Shown: positions 8,539 through 16,079, counted from the stretch's first letter. The stretch is DNA of 34,141 nt from Lysobacterales bacterium (GCA_017302075.1 JAFLEB010000013.1:1-34141); one strand, 5' to 3'. Notes: generated by a model not told the origin, from the letters alone. Translations and numbers: made by a program.

Positions 8539-10191
8539 TCACCATCGGCGGGCGTCGCTCGCGTTGCCGCCGCCGCGCACGCCGACCCGGATCTTGCCGG
8601 TGGCGTCCTCGTCGCGCACGCCCTGCCGGCGCAGTTCCAGCACCACCGGGGTGATCGCGGCGATGCGGGCGTCGATGCGGCTGCGCGCGTAGTAGTCGAG
8701 GTTCGCGCGCTTCTTCAGGTTGTTGAGCTGGACCAGCGCCTGCTCGGGGCGGCCGCCGAGGTAGGCGGCCTCGGCCCAGGCCTCGCCGGCGCGCAGTTCG
8801 TCGCCGGCCACTTCATTGGCGCGGGCATAGGCCTGCTGGAACAGGGCATCGTTCGCCGCCGACGAAGACAGCAGCGGACGCAGCACGGCCACCGCGCGTT
8901 CGCCGGCCGCCTTGCTGTTGCGCTCGGCCAGCAGCTGGGCGTAGCTCAGGGCCAGCGCGCGATGGGTCGGCATGCGCGCCAGCCAGGCCTCGAACCGGCG
9001 GTCGGCATCGGCCGCATGCCCGGATTGCGCCTCCGCCTGGCCCAGCCCGATCGCCAGCCACAGGCTGTCCGGGCGCTTGGCCTGCAGCGCCTGCAGCTCG
9101 GGCAGGGCATCGCGGTACTGGCCAGCCTGCATCCTGGCGAAGGCCAGGCCGTAGCGCCGGGCATCGTCCAGCGGCGACTTGGCCTGCATCGCCTGGTACT
9201 CGCGGATGGCCTGGGCCGGGGTATTGGCGCTGAGCACGCGCAGGCGTTCGCGGGCGAAGCCGAAATCGCCGGTGGTGCCGCGGCCGCGCGGCCCCTGCGC
9301 CTGGATGCGCAGGCCCGCGGGCAGCAGCGGATTGTTGCTGACAGCCACCGCATCCGTGGCGACCTGCGGTTCCAGCTTGGCCGCGCGTTCGCGCGCCTCG
9401 CTGATGCGGCTCAAGGTGAGCGGGTGGGTCTGCAGGTAGCCCGGCACCTGCGAACGTTCGTCGCCCTGGTTCATGCGCACCACGGACTGCAGGGTTTCGA
9501 AGAATTCGGCCATCGCCTGCGGGTCGAAGCCGGCGCGGGCGAGGTTGCGGATCCCGATACGGTCGGCCTCGGCTTCGTTGTCGCGGGTGTAGTCGATCTG
9601 CCGCTGCTGCAGCATGCCCAGCCCGGTCATCACCGCCGCCGAGGTGGCATCCCCGCTGGAATTGCCGCCGGCCTGCTGCGCCGCGACGATCGCGCCGAGC
9701 GTGGCCAGCAGGATCGGCAGGCTGTCGCGCTGCGCCTTTTCCGCGCCGCGCAGGACATGCTGCTGGGTGACGTGGGCGATTTCGTGGGCGAGCACGCCGG
9801 CGACTTCGTCCTCGCGGTCCGCCGCCAGCACCAGCCCGGCGTTCATCCCGATGTAGCCGCCGAGGGTCGCGAACGCGTTGATCTGGCGGTCGCGCAACAG
9901 GAAGAAGGTGAAGCTCTGCTGCGGCCGGTCGCTGCTGCCTCCGAGGCGCAGGCCGACGTCGCGCAGCCAGCCGTCGAGCAGGGGGTCGTCGAGCACGTAG
10001 CCGGCGTGCCGCAGCTGGGCCAGGGTCATCGCGCCGTATTCGGCCTGGCGCGCGGGCGACAGCACGGTGCCGGCCGAGGAGCCGATGTCCGGCAGACGCG
10101 CGTCCTGCGCCGCGGCGGGCAGGCAGGCGGCGAGCGCCAGCGCGAACGGCAGCAGGCGTCGAGGGAACGGGTGGCGGCGGCGATCGGTCAT
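8539..10191 (-). CDS. Periplasmic M48 metalloprotease with TPR repeats (BepA/YfgC-like)
   Basis: Zinc protease and chaperone of the BepA type, which in E. coli maintains outer-membrane proteins and LptD assembly. The start at 10191 gives 550 residues beginning with an Arg-rich n-region and a signal peptide (LLPFALALAACLPAAAQD). The zinc motif is HEIAH at residues 136-140, with the third ligand probably Glu206 in NEAEADRIG; His136/His140 carry the same numbers as in BepA. The segment INAFATLGGYIGMNAGLV before the motif is typical of the family. The C-terminal half is helical and TPR-like (RMQAGQYRDALPELQALQ and later repeats). A longer frame starting at 10254 would put 21 residues ahead of the signal peptide and is less likely. 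The gene is divergent from grxC and upstream of phoB on the same strand. Confidence 0.88.
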   Translation of the reverse strand: MTDRRRHPFPRRLLPFALALAACLPAAAQDARLPDIGSSAGTVLSPARQAEYGAMTLAQLRHAGYVLDDPLLDGWLRDVGLRLGGSSDRPQQSFTFFLLRDRQINAFATLGGYIGMNAGLVLAADREDEVAGVLAHEIAHVTQQHVLRGAEKAQRDSLPILLATLGAIVAAQQAGGNSSGDATSAAVMTGLGMLQQRQIDYTRDNEAEADRIGIRNLARAGFDPQAMAEFFETLQSVVRMNQGDERSQVPGYLQTHPLTLSRISEARERAAKLEPQVATDAVAVSNNPLLPAGLRIQAQGPRGRGTTGDFGFARERLRVLSANTPAQAIREYQAMQAKSPLDDARRYGLAFARMQAGQYRDALPELQALQAKRPDSLWLAIGLGQAEAQSGHAADADRRFEAWLARMPTHRALALSYAQLLAERNSKAAGERAVAVLRPLLSSSAANDALFQQAYARANEVAGDELRAGEAWAEAAYLGGRPEQALVQLNNLKKRANLDYYARSRIDARIAAITPVVLELRRQGVRDEDATGKIRVGVRGGGNASDARRW

Positions 10192-10310
10192 CTGGGCAGG
10201 ATGCTGTGTTCGGCGGCGGTGGGCGTGAACGGGGCTTGAGCGGCTGGAAAACACGCCCTTACAGCCGCATATTGGACCATCGCGATCCTCGCATGTTCCC
10301 GGAGACCGTC

Positions 10311-10583
10311 TTGAGCGACACCCCCGCCATCACCCTGTACACCACCGCGATCTGCCCGTACTGCGTGGCCGCCAAGAACTTCCTGCGCAGCAAGGGCAGG
10401 GACTGGACCGAGGTGCGCATCGACCTCGACGCCGATGCGCGCATGAAGATGGTGGCGGACACCGGTCGCACCAGCGTGCCGCAGATCTTCATCGGCGCCA
10501 CCCATGTCGGCGGCTACGACGACATGATGGCGCTGCAGCGCGCCGGCAAGCTGCAGCCGCTGCTGGACGGGGGTGCGGCATGA
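10311..10583 (+). CDS. grxC: Glutaredoxin 3 (GrxC/GrxD type, CPYC)
   Basis: Glutathione-dependent thiol-disulfide oxidoreductase of the thioredoxin fold. The active site CPYC is at Cys15/Cys18, followed by the cis-Pro motif TSVPQIFIG and the glutathione-binding VGGYDDMMAL. From the TTG at 10311 the protein has 90 residues, the normal size. I prefer this TTG because GGAG lies six bases before it and homologues begin MSxxx-ITLYTT. An in-frame ATG at 10293 would add six residues but has no ribosome site. The stop overlaps the start of the next gene as ATGA, so the two are probably translated together. Confidence 0.9.
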   Translation: MSDTPAITLYTTAICPYCVAAKNFLRSKGRDWTEVRIDLDADARMKMVADTGRTSVPQIFIGATHVGGYDDMMALQRAGKLQPLLDGGAA

Positions 10584-10966
10584 GCGACGCCGAGGACCGG
10601 GTGCGCGAATTCACCGAGTTCCGCCAGCGCATGAACCAGCGCATCCTGGCCGAGCCCAACCAGGTCGTGCGTCGTTTCTTCGCGCTGGACACCCAGACCT
10701 ACCAGGCCGGCGCGCTGGACGTGAAGACCAAGGAGCTGATGGGGCTGACCGCCTCGATGGTGCTGCGCTGCGACGACTGCATCAGCTACCACGTCGCCCA
10801 GTGCAAGGACGCCGGCGTCACCCGCGAGGAGATGTTCGAGGCGTTCTCGGTCGGGTTGGTGGTCGGCGGCTCGATCGTGATCCCGCACCTGCGGCGCGCG
10901 GTCCACTTCCTCGACCGCCTGGAGCAGGGCGAGGCCGCCGCGCCGCCCACCCACGACCATGGTTGA
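10580..10966 (+). CDS. Carboxymuconolactone decarboxylase / AhpD-like protein
   Basis: A 128-residue all-alpha protein of the AhpD/CMD superfamily. The redox motif CDDCISYH (Cys64, Cys67, His71) sits in the classical position after a KELMGLTASMVLR helix; in AhpD such a pair reduces the peroxidase AhpC. The tail VGGSIVIPHLRRAVHFLDRL matches the C-terminal helices of the family. Its start overlaps the glutaredoxin stop by four bases (ATGA). That coupling makes a thiol-redox function more likely than decarboxylation, but no ahpC is present in the window and the substrate is unknown. Confidence 0.85.
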   Translation: MSDAEDRVREFTEFRQRMNQRILAEPNQVVRRFFALDTQTYQAGALDVKTKELMGLTASMVLRCDDCISYHVAQCKDAGVTREEMFEAFSVGLVVGGSIVIPHLRRAVHFLDRLEQGEAAAPPTHDHG

Positions 10967-10998
10967 AGGCCGGCGGGGCCGCGTGCGTGCCCCGCATC

Positions 10999-11007
10999 TG
11001 CGATAAT
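10999..11007 (+). promoter_or_regulatory. Extended -10 promoter element before icd
   Basis: TGCGATAAT combines a TG extension with a good -10 hexamer (GATAAT). It would start a transcript near 11014, giving a leader of about 60 bases. No clear -35 is visible. The same TGCGATAAT occurs in front of tRNA-Val. Confidence 0.45.
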
Positions 11008-11072
11008 CGCGGGTTCCATCCCCCGGGGTCGCGCGTCCCGCGCGGCGCCCGCCTGTCTGGAATCCCCAAGCA

Positions 11073-12077
11073 ATGACAACGATCACGGTCATCCGCGGCG
11101 ACGGCATCGGCCCGGAAATCATGGACGCCACCCTGCACGTGCTGGACGCGATGCAGCTGGGCCTGCAGTACGAATTCGCCGACGCCGGCATGGTCGCCCT
11201 CGAGAAGCACGGCGAACTGCTGCCCGCGGCGACCATGGATTCGATCCGCCGCAACCGCATCGCCCTCAAGTCGCCGCTGACCACGCCGGTGGGCGGCGGC
11301 TTCAGCTCGATCAACGTCGAGCTGCGCAAGCGCTTCGACCTGTACGCCAACGTGCGCCCGGCCAAGAGCTTCCCCAACACCAAGTCGCGCTTCCCCAGCG
11401 GCGTCGACCTGGTCACGGTGCGCGAGAACACCGAGGGCGCCTACATCGGCGAGGGCCAGGCCCTGTCCGAGGACGGCGAGGTCGCCACGCTCACCCAGAA
11501 GATCACCCGCCGCGGTTCCGAGCGGATCGTGCGCTACGCCTTCGACCTGGCCCGCAAGACCGGCCGCCGCAAGGTCACCGTCGTGCACAAGGCCAACATC
11601 CTGAAGTCGACCTCCGGCCTGTTCCTCAAGACCGCGCGCGAAGTGGCCCAGCAGTACCCCGACATCGAGTGCAACGAGATGATCGTGGACAACACCTGCA
11701 TGCAGCTGGTGATGCGTCCCGAGCAGTTCGACGTGATCGTCACCACCAACCTGTTCGGCGACATCATCTCCGACCTTTGCGCGGGCCTGGTCGGCGGCCT
11801 CGGCCTGGCGCCCGGCGCGAACATCGGCACCGAGGCGGCGATCTTCGAGGCCGTCCACGGCTCGGCCCCGGACATCGCGGGCCAGGGCATCGCCAATCCG
11901 TGCGCGCTGCTGCTGGGTGCCGGGCAGATGCTCGACCACCTCGGGATGGCCGACCAGGGCAACCGCCTGCGCGGCGCCATCATCGCCACCCTCGAGGCCA
12001 GGGACACCCTGACCCCCGACCTCGGCGGCAGCGGCACCACGCTGACCTTCGCCAAGGCGATCACCAGCCGCCTGTAA
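11073..12077 (+). CDS. icd: Isocitrate dehydrogenase, NAD-dependent type
   Basis: Oxidatively decarboxylates isocitrate to 2-oxoglutarate in the TCA cycle. The 334-residue protein belongs to the beta-decarboxylating dehydrogenase family: N-terminal TVIRGDGIGPEI, substrate loop GGGFSSINVELRKRF with the substrate serine, VRENTEGAY, and metal-binding NLFGDIISDLCAG. In the cofactor loop HGSAPDIAG the residues are Asp267-Ile268, where NADP enzymes such as E. coli Icd have Lys-Tyr; this predicts use of NAD. Length and loop match the NAD enzymes known from Xanthomonas. Isopropylmalate or homoisocitrate dehydrogenase are less likely alternatives because of the SSINVELRK loop. A strong bidirectional terminator follows 18 bases after the stop. 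Confidence 0.9.
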   Translation: MTTITVIRGDGIGPEIMDATLHVLDAMQLGLQYEFADAGMVALEKHGELLPAATMDSIRRNRIALKSPLTTPVGGGFSSINVELRKRFDLYANVRPAKSFPNTKSRFPSGVDLVTVRENTEGAYIGEGQALSEDGEVATLTQKITRRGSERIVRYAFDLARKTGRRKVTVVHKANILKSTSGLFLKTAREVAQQYPDIECNEMIVDNTCMQLVMRPEQFDVIVTTNLFGDIISDLCAGLVGGLGLAPGANIGTEAAIFEAVHGSAPDIAGQGIANPCALLLGAGQMLDHLGMADQGNRLRGAIIATLEARDTLTPDLGGSGTTLTFAKAITSRL

Positions 12078-12094
12078 GGCCCTTCCGTCGGGCA

Positions 12095-12125
12095 CGAAAA
12101 AGGGCGCCGATGGCGCCCTTTTTCG
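12095..12125. terminator. Bidirectional rho-independent terminator
   Basis: A 12-bp stem (AAAAAGGGCGCC, loop GAT, and its exact complement) has T-runs in both directions. It separates the convergent icd and Bax-inhibitor genes and can stop both transcripts. Confidence 0.92.
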
Positions 12126-12140
12126 TTGCCGCCGCGTGCG

Positions 12141-12908
12141 TCAGTTGCGCGATTGCAGCTTGCTGAGCAGGCGCAGGAGTTCGAGGTACAGCCACACCAG
12201 GGTGACCAGCAGGCCGAACGCGCCGTACCACTCCATGTACTTCGGCGCGCCCTGTTCGACGCCCTGTTCGATGAAGTCGAAATCGAGCACCAGGTTGAGC
12301 GCGGCGACGATCACCACGCCCACGCTGAACAGGATGCCGATGGTGCTGGATTCGTGGATGAAGCCCATCCCGCCGAAGCCGAACAGGCGCAAGCCCATGT
12401 TCACCAGGTAGAGCAGGGCGATCGCGCCGGTGGCGGCGACCACGCCGAGCTTGAAGTTCTCGGTGGCCTTCACCAGTCCGCTGCGGTACGCCAGCAGCAG
12501 GGCCGCCAGGGTGCCGAAGGTGAGCCCGACCGCCTGCATCACGATGCCGGGGAAGCGCAGTTCGAACATCGCCGACACCGCGCCGAGGAACAGGCCTTCC
12601 AGCGCCGCGTAGAGCGGGGCGGTGTACGGCGACCAGGCCTTCTTGAAGATCGTGACGAGGGCGACGATGAATCCGCCGATCGCGCCGCCCCAGACGTAGG
12701 GCATGATCGCGCCGGGGTTGCCGGCGGCCATCGCGGCGGAGAACTGCGACCAGCTGAACAGCGCGCCGGCCAGGGTCAGCACCAGCAGGAAGGCGGTCTT
12801 GTTGACCGTGCCGTTCAGGGTCATGGTGCCGGCGTCGCCGCGCACCACGGTGCCGCTGCCGAGGTCGAGGAAGGTGTCGTCCTTGAGGACGGGGTTGCCG
12901 CTGCGCAT
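12141..12908 (-). CDS. Bax inhibitor-1/YccA family membrane protein
   Basis: A 255-residue polytopic inner-membrane protein of the BI-1/YccA group. After a polar N-terminus (MRSGNPVLKDDTFLDLG) at least six to seven hydrophobic helices follow, for example TAFLLVLTLAGALFSW and GGAIGGFIVALVTIF. The C-terminal helix GLLVTLVWLYLELLRLL ends in a short basic tail, with DFDFIEQG just before the last helices. E. coli YccA modulates FtsH; other members affect calcium or stress responses. The role here is not known. The start at 12908 was chosen because longer versions would run into tRNA-Leu, and AGGAT lies upstream. The gene ends 16 bases from the bidirectional terminator it shares with icd. Confidence 0.85.
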   Translation of the reverse strand: MRSGNPVLKDDTFLDLGSGTVVRGDAGTMTLNGTVNKTAFLLVLTLAGALFSWSQFSAAMAAGNPGAIMPYVWGGAIGGFIVALVTIFKKAWSPYTAPLYAALEGLFLGAVSAMFELRFPGIVMQAVGLTFGTLAALLLAYRSGLVKATENFKLGVVAATGAIALLYLVNMGLRLFGFGGMGFIHESSTIGILFSVGVVIVAALNLVLDFDFIEQGVEQGAPKYMEWYGAFGLLVTLVWLYLELLRLLSKLQSRN

Positions 12909-12968
12909 GGCGCGATCCTGTGCGTGCCGGCCGATCGCCGGTGCGCCGAGCATACCCAAGCGCGCGAC

Positions 12969-13053
12969 TGGTGCGAAAGGCGGGACTCGAACCCGCACGC
13001 CTTGCGGCACTGGAACCTAAATCCAGGGCGTCTACCAATTCCGCCACTTTCGC
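12969..13053 (-). tRNA. tRNA-Leu(TAG)
   Basis: Read on the minus strand, GCGAAAG pairs with CTTTCGC. The anticodon loop is TTTAGGT (anticodon TAG), there is a long class-II variable arm, the T-loop is TTCGAGT, and the 3' end A-CCA is encoded. A TACAAT element at 13062-13067 lies 8 bases upstream and may be its -10. Confidence 0.95.
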
Positions 13054-13067
13054 GTGCCGCCATTGTA

Positions 13068-13181
13068 GCGACGGGCAGGGCCCGCCCGGCGGGCGAACCG
13101 TGGTTCGAATCCGCGGCGGCCGTCGGAAAAGAAAACGCCCGGCTTTGGGCCGGGCGTCTCGGGATTGGTGGGCCGTCAAGG
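13068..13181. repeat. 114-bp direct repeat, copy A (carries a tRNA-Lys 3' tail)
   Basis: Matches copy B at 13242-13355 at 112 of 114 positions; both differences lie in the three-base loop of one hairpin. On the minus strand the unit begins with the last 16 bases of tRNA-Lys (CCTTGACGGCCCACCA at 13166-13181). A terminator stem with T-tract (13126-13156) and a structured segment follow. Here the tRNA tail is not attached to a tRNA gene. Confidence 0.9.
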
Positions 13182-13224
13182 GTGAGCGGGGGGATTCGAG
13201 CAGCATCGCTGCGAGCCCGCGAAC

Positions 13225-13250
13225 GCCCGTCGCGCTGCATCGCGACGGGC
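13225..13250. repeat. Perfect inverted repeat between the direct repeats
   Basis: GCCCGTCGCG, loop CTGCAT, CGCGACGGGC: a 10-bp perfect stem that straddles the edge of copy B. It resembles a REP-type palindrome; no T-tract follows, so it is not a typical terminator. Confidence 0.75.
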
Positions 13251-13355
13251 AGGGCCCGCGCAGCGGGCGAACCGTGGTTCGAATCCGCGGCGGCCGTCGG
13301 AAAAGAAAACGCCCGGCTTTGGGCCGGGCGTCTCGGGATTGGTGGGCCGTCAAGG
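13242..13355. repeat. 114-bp direct repeat, copy B (includes the real tRNA-Lys 3' end)
   Basis: Second copy of the unit. Its right 16 bases (13340-13355) are the 3' end of the intact tRNA-Lys gene. The structured part folds as an outer stem 13243-13248/13294-13299. Inside are hairpin GCCCGC-GCA-GCGGGC (13254-13268) and a hairpin with a TTCGAAT loop on a six-base-pair stem (13272-13290) that imitates a tRNA T-arm. Confidence 0.9.
13299..13330 (-). terminator. Terminator of tRNA-Lys
   Basis: On the minus strand an 8-bp stem CGCCCGGC/GCCGGGCG with a five-base loop is followed by TTTTCTTTTCC, 9 bases after the encoded CCA end. An identical copy is at 13126-13156 in repeat copy A. Confidence 0.85.
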
Positions 13356-13415
13356 ATTCGAACCTTGGACCTATTGATTAAGAGTCAACTGCTCTACCAA
13401 CTGAGCTAACGGCCC
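13340..13415 (-). tRNA. tRNA-Lys(CTT)
   Basis: Minus-strand 76-base gene: acceptor GGGCCGT/ACGGCCC, anticodon loop CTCTTAA (anticodon CTT), T-arm CAAGG-TTCGAAT-CCTTG, encoded A-CCA end. Its last 16 bases are duplicated at 13166-13181. Confidence 0.96.
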
Positions 13416-13424
13416 GAGAACGCT

Positions 13425-13452
13425 ATTGTAGCAAACGTCCGCCGTGGTGCAA
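13425..13452 (-). promoter_or_regulatory. Sigma70-type promoter for tRNA-Lys
   Basis: On the minus strand TTGCAC (13447-13452), a 16-base spacer and TACAAT (13425-13430) lie 9 bases before the tRNA-Lys 5' end. This suggests tRNA-Lys can be transcribed apart from the Pro-Arg-His genes. Confidence 0.6.
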
Positions 13453-13476
13453 ACCTTGGCGTACGCGATGGAGGGT

Positions 13477-13553
13477 TGGGGTGGCTGAGGGGACTCGAAC
13501 CCCCGACAACTGGAATCACAATCCAGGACTCTAACCAACTGAGCTACAGCCAC
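13477..13553 (-). tRNA. tRNA-His(GTG)
   Basis: Minus-strand gene with acceptor GTGGCTG/CAGCCAC, anticodon loop TTGTGAT (GTG), T-arm GGGGG-TTCGAGT-CCCCT and encoded C-CCA. Base 13554 supplies the extra 5' G (G-1) typical of tRNA-His. Confidence 0.96.
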
Positions 13554-13568
13554 CACAGTTACAACGTT

Positions 13569-13584
13569 GCGCCAAGCTTGGCGC
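13569..13584. repeat. 16-bp palindrome over the tRNA-Arg 3' end
   Basis: GCGCCAAGCTTGGCGC is self-complementary and covers the encoded CCA of tRNA-Arg (13579-13581) and the first bases of its trailer. In the precursor RNA it could fold against the acceptor stem. Confidence 0.6.
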
Positions 13585-13655
13585 GCCCGGCAGGACTCGA
13601 ACCTGCAACCACCGGCTTAGAAGGCCGGGGCTCTATCCGGTTGAGCTACGGGCGC
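13579..13655 (-). tRNA. tRNA-Arg(TCT)
   Basis: Minus-strand 77-base gene: acceptor GCGCCCG/CGGGCGC, anticodon loop CTTCTAA (TCT), T-arm GCAGG-TTCGAGT-CCTGC, encoded G-CCA. Only 23 to 25 bases separate it from tRNA-His, so the two are probably one transcript. Confidence 0.96.
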
Positions 13656-13708
13656 ATCGTCCGGATTGTGGCATCCGTGCGAGCCGCCTGCACCCGGATC
13701 GAGGTCCG

Positions 13709-13785
<77 letters not shown>

Positions 13786-13830
13786 AAAGTTCCTGCCCTC
13801 GCGACGCGCCAGCGTTGCGGAAGGCCGCGC

Positions 13831-13859
13831 ATTGTCCGGCCGTGCGGCAGGACTGTCAA
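13831..13859 (-). promoter_or_regulatory. Strong sigma70 promoter of the tRNA cluster
   Basis: Minus strand: consensus TTGACA at 13854-13859, a 17-base spacer and GACAAT at 13831-13836, with a GC-rich discriminator. About 39 bases of leader precede tRNA-Pro. The GC-rich discriminator is typical of stringently controlled stable-RNA promoters. Confidence 0.75.
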
Positions 13860-13998
13860 TGCGCGGTGCCGGGACGGGATGACAGCCGGGCCGTCATCGG
13901 CGAAACTATTGCGTTACGCGCGGGCGCTGCCCGCGGCCGTCCAACCCGCACGCCAGCAACCGGGCCCGCCCATGGGCCTGTCCAGGAGTCATCGCATC

Positions 13999-15291
13999 AT
14001 GCAAGTCTCGGTCGAATCCGTCGGCAACCTCGAGCGCCGCGTCATCCTCAGCCTGCCCGCGGGCGACATCGACGACCAGGTCGGCGGTCGCCTGCGCGAG
14101 ATCGCGCGCACCGTGCGGATCAAGGGCTTCCGTCCGGGCAAGGTGCCGGCCAAGGTGGTCGAGCAGCGCTTCGGCGGCCAGGTCCGCGCCGAGATCCTCG
14201 ACGGCCTGCTGCGCAAGGGCATGGACCAGGCAGTGCGCGAGAACGAACTGCGCATCGCCGGCGCGCCCGAGATCAGCCAGTCCGACGAAGCCGCCGAGGG
14301 CGAGCTGAAGTACGTGGCCGCGATCGAGCTGGTGCCCGACTTCGGCGAGCTCGACATGGCCAAGCTCGAGGTCGTCCGCCACACCGCCGAGGTCACCGAC
14401 GAGGACATCGAGCGCATGCTGGGCAACCTGCGCCAGCAGCGCGCCAGCTGGACCAAGGTCGAGCGCGCGGCCAAGGCCGGCGACCTTGCCAACCTCGAGA
14501 CCGCCAGCACCATCGACGGCCAGCGCATGCCCGCCGAGGGCGTGGAGAAGACCAGCACCGTGCTGGGCTCCGGCGGGATGTACCCGGAAGTCGAGTCCGC
14601 GATCGTCGGCATGCAGCCCGGCGAGGACAAGACCATCGACGTGACCCTGCCGGCCGACTGGCACATGCCGCAGTTCGCCGGCAAGACCGTCACCTCGACC
14701 TTCAAGCTGGTCGACCTCGCCGAGCAGGTGCTGCCGGAGGTCGATGCGGCCTTCATCCGCAGCTTCGGCGTCAAGAGCGGCGACCTCGAGCAGTTCAAGT
14801 CCGAGATCCGCAGCAACCTGCAGCGCGAGCTGAAGGGCGCGCTGATGAACCGCCTGCGCCGCGAAGTCGGCGAACAGCTGGTCGAGGCGTACAAGGACGT
14901 CGAGCTGCCGCCGCGCGTGGTCGAGAACGAGGCCAACGCATTGCTGGCCAACGCCACCGAGCAGGCCCGTCGCCAGGGCCAGCAGGTCGGCGCCGGCGTC
15001 GACGCCTTCCGCGAGGCCGCGCGCAAGCGCGTGCTGGTCGCGCTGCTGGTGGCCGAGGTCGCCCGCCGCAACGAGCTGCGCCTCGACCCGGCGCGCCTGA
15101 ACGAGACCATGCAGCTGATCGCCTCCACCTACGAACAGCCGCAGCAGGTCATTGACTTGTACCGCAACGATCCCCAGTTGATGCAGGGCCTGCAGAACCG
15201 GGTGATGGAAGAGCAGGTCATCGACTGGATCGCCGAACGCGCCACGCACACCGAGCAGGCGCTCAGTTTCCAGGAAGCGATCGGCCAGTAA
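13999..15291 (+). CDS. tig: Trigger factor
   Basis: Ribosome-bound chaperone and peptidyl-prolyl isomerase that meets nascent chains at the exit tunnel. In 430 residues it shows the N-terminal ribosome-binding domain with the signature GFRPGKVP (residues 43-50), and a central FKBP-like domain (about 150-240, with [10 protein letters not shown] and [17 protein letters not shown]). A long helical C-terminal arm ends in [21 protein letters not shown]. The open frame extends far upstream through the tRNA genes, but the ATG at 13999 has AGGAG upstream and begins exactly where homologues begin ([14 protein letters not shown]). It heads the conserved tig-clpP-clpX-lon series and lies 35 bases before clpP. 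Confidence 0.96.
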   Translation: MQVSVESVGNLERRVILSLPAGDIDDQVGGRLREIARTVRIKGFRPGKVPAKVVEQRFGGQVRAEILDGLLRKGMDQAVRENELRIAGAPEISQSDEAAEGELKYVAAIELVPDFGELDMAKLEVVRHTAEVTDEDIERMLGNLRQQRASWTKVERAAKAGDLANLETASTIDGQRMPAEGVEKTSTVLGSGGMYPEVESAIVGMQPGEDKTIDVTLPADWHMPQFAGKTVTSTFKLVDLAEQVLPEVDAAFIRSFGVKSGDLEQFKSEIRSNLQRELKGALMNRLRREVGEQLVEAYKDVELPPRVVENEANALLANATEQARRQGQQVGAGVDAFREAARKRVLVALLVAEVARRNELRLDPARLNETMQLIASTYEQPQQVIDLYRNDPQLMQGLQNRVMEEQVIDWIAERATHTEQALSFQEAIGQ

Positions 15292-15326
15292 GCCCGGCAA
15301 CCCCCGCCAACCAGAGTCCCGTGCCC

Positions 15327-15950
15327 ATGGATCCGATCAAAGCCCTCAACCTGGTGCCGATGGTGGTCGAACAGACCAGCCGCGGCGAGCGCGCGTACGA
15401 CATCTACTCGCGCCTGCTGAAGGAGCGGGTGATCTTCCTGGTGGGCGGAATCGACGACCACATGGCCAACGTGGTCGTCGCGCAGATGCTGTTCCTCGAG
15501 GCCGAGAACCCCGAGAAGGACATCAGCCTGTACATCAATTCCCCGGGTGGCATCGTCACCTCGGGGATGGCGATCTACGACACCATGCAGTACATCCGCC
15601 CCGACGTGAGCACGATCTGCGTCGGCCAGGCGGCCTCGATGGGCGCGGTGCTGCTCGCGGCCGGCGCCAAGGGCAAGCGGTATGCCCTGCCGAATTCGCG
15701 GGTGATGATCCACCAGCCGCTGGGCGGCGCGCAGGGGCAGGCCACCGACATCGACATCCAGGCGCGCGAGATCCTGGCGATGCGCCAGCGCTTGAACGAA
15801 ATCCTGGCCAGCCACACCGGCCAGTCGATCGAAGTCATCGCCCGCGACACCGAACGCGACAACTTCAAGAGCGCGCAGGCCGCGCGCGACTACGGCCTGG
15901 TGGACGAGGTCCTGACCCGTCGCCCCGACGAGTCGATCCAGGCCACCTGA
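15327..15950 (+). CDS. clpP: ATP-dependent Clp protease proteolytic subunit
   Basis: Serine protease that forms the double-heptamer chamber used by ClpX. From the ATG at 15327 it has 207 residues with the triad Ser104 (GQAASMGA), His129 (VMIHQPLGG) and Asp178 (ARDTERDNF); the spacing 25 and 49 equals that of E. coli ClpP. The N-terminus [22 protein letters not shown] is typical. An in-frame GTG at 15321 would add two residues; AGAG at 15313 fits the ATG better (10 bases) than the GTG (4 bases). It follows tig by 35 bases and may share its transcript; clpX follows after 129 bases. Confidence 0.96.
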   Translation: MDPIKALNLVPMVVEQTSRGERAYDIYSRLLKERVIFLVGGIDDHMANVVVAQMLFLEAENPEKDISLYINSPGGIVTSGMAIYDTMQYIRPDVSTICVGQAASMGAVLLAAGAKGKRYALPNSRVMIHQPLGGAQGQATDIDIQAREILAMRQRLNEILASHTGQSIEVIARDTERDNFKSAQAARDYGLVDEVLTRRPDESIQAT

Positions 15951-16079
15951 TCCCCCTCCGAACACGGCGGCCGGGCCTCGTCCCGCCGCCTCCCGGGAGC
16001 CTCGCCCCGCGCCCATTCGGGCCGCGGGGGCTATGCTATCCTCGGGCCGACGCCGCGCGCCGCGGCCAGTGAGCACGCA

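Noticed and set aside
13166..13181. tRNA-Lys tail as a prophage or island attachment site
   Set aside because: The two tails are only 174 bases apart and no integrase, excisionase or cargo gene lies between or near them.
13068..13355. CRISPR array
   Set aside because: Only two repeats of 114 bases containing a tRNA end and terminator, one spacer, no cas genes.
12126..13409. A 427-residue plus-strand frame across tRNA-Leu, the repeats and tRNA-Lys
   Set aside because: It is the antisense of tRNA genes and repeats; segments like RDSNPHALRHWN are typical of translated tRNA complements in false annotations.
13854..13898. CTGTCA / TGACAG inverted repeat upstream of tig as an operator
   Set aside because: The left arm is explained by the tRNA promoter -35 and six-base arms 20-odd bases apart are expected by chance.
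15951..16079. Heat-shock promoter before clpX from CCCATT at 16012-16017
   Set aside because: No CTTGAA-like -35 is found at a suitable distance.
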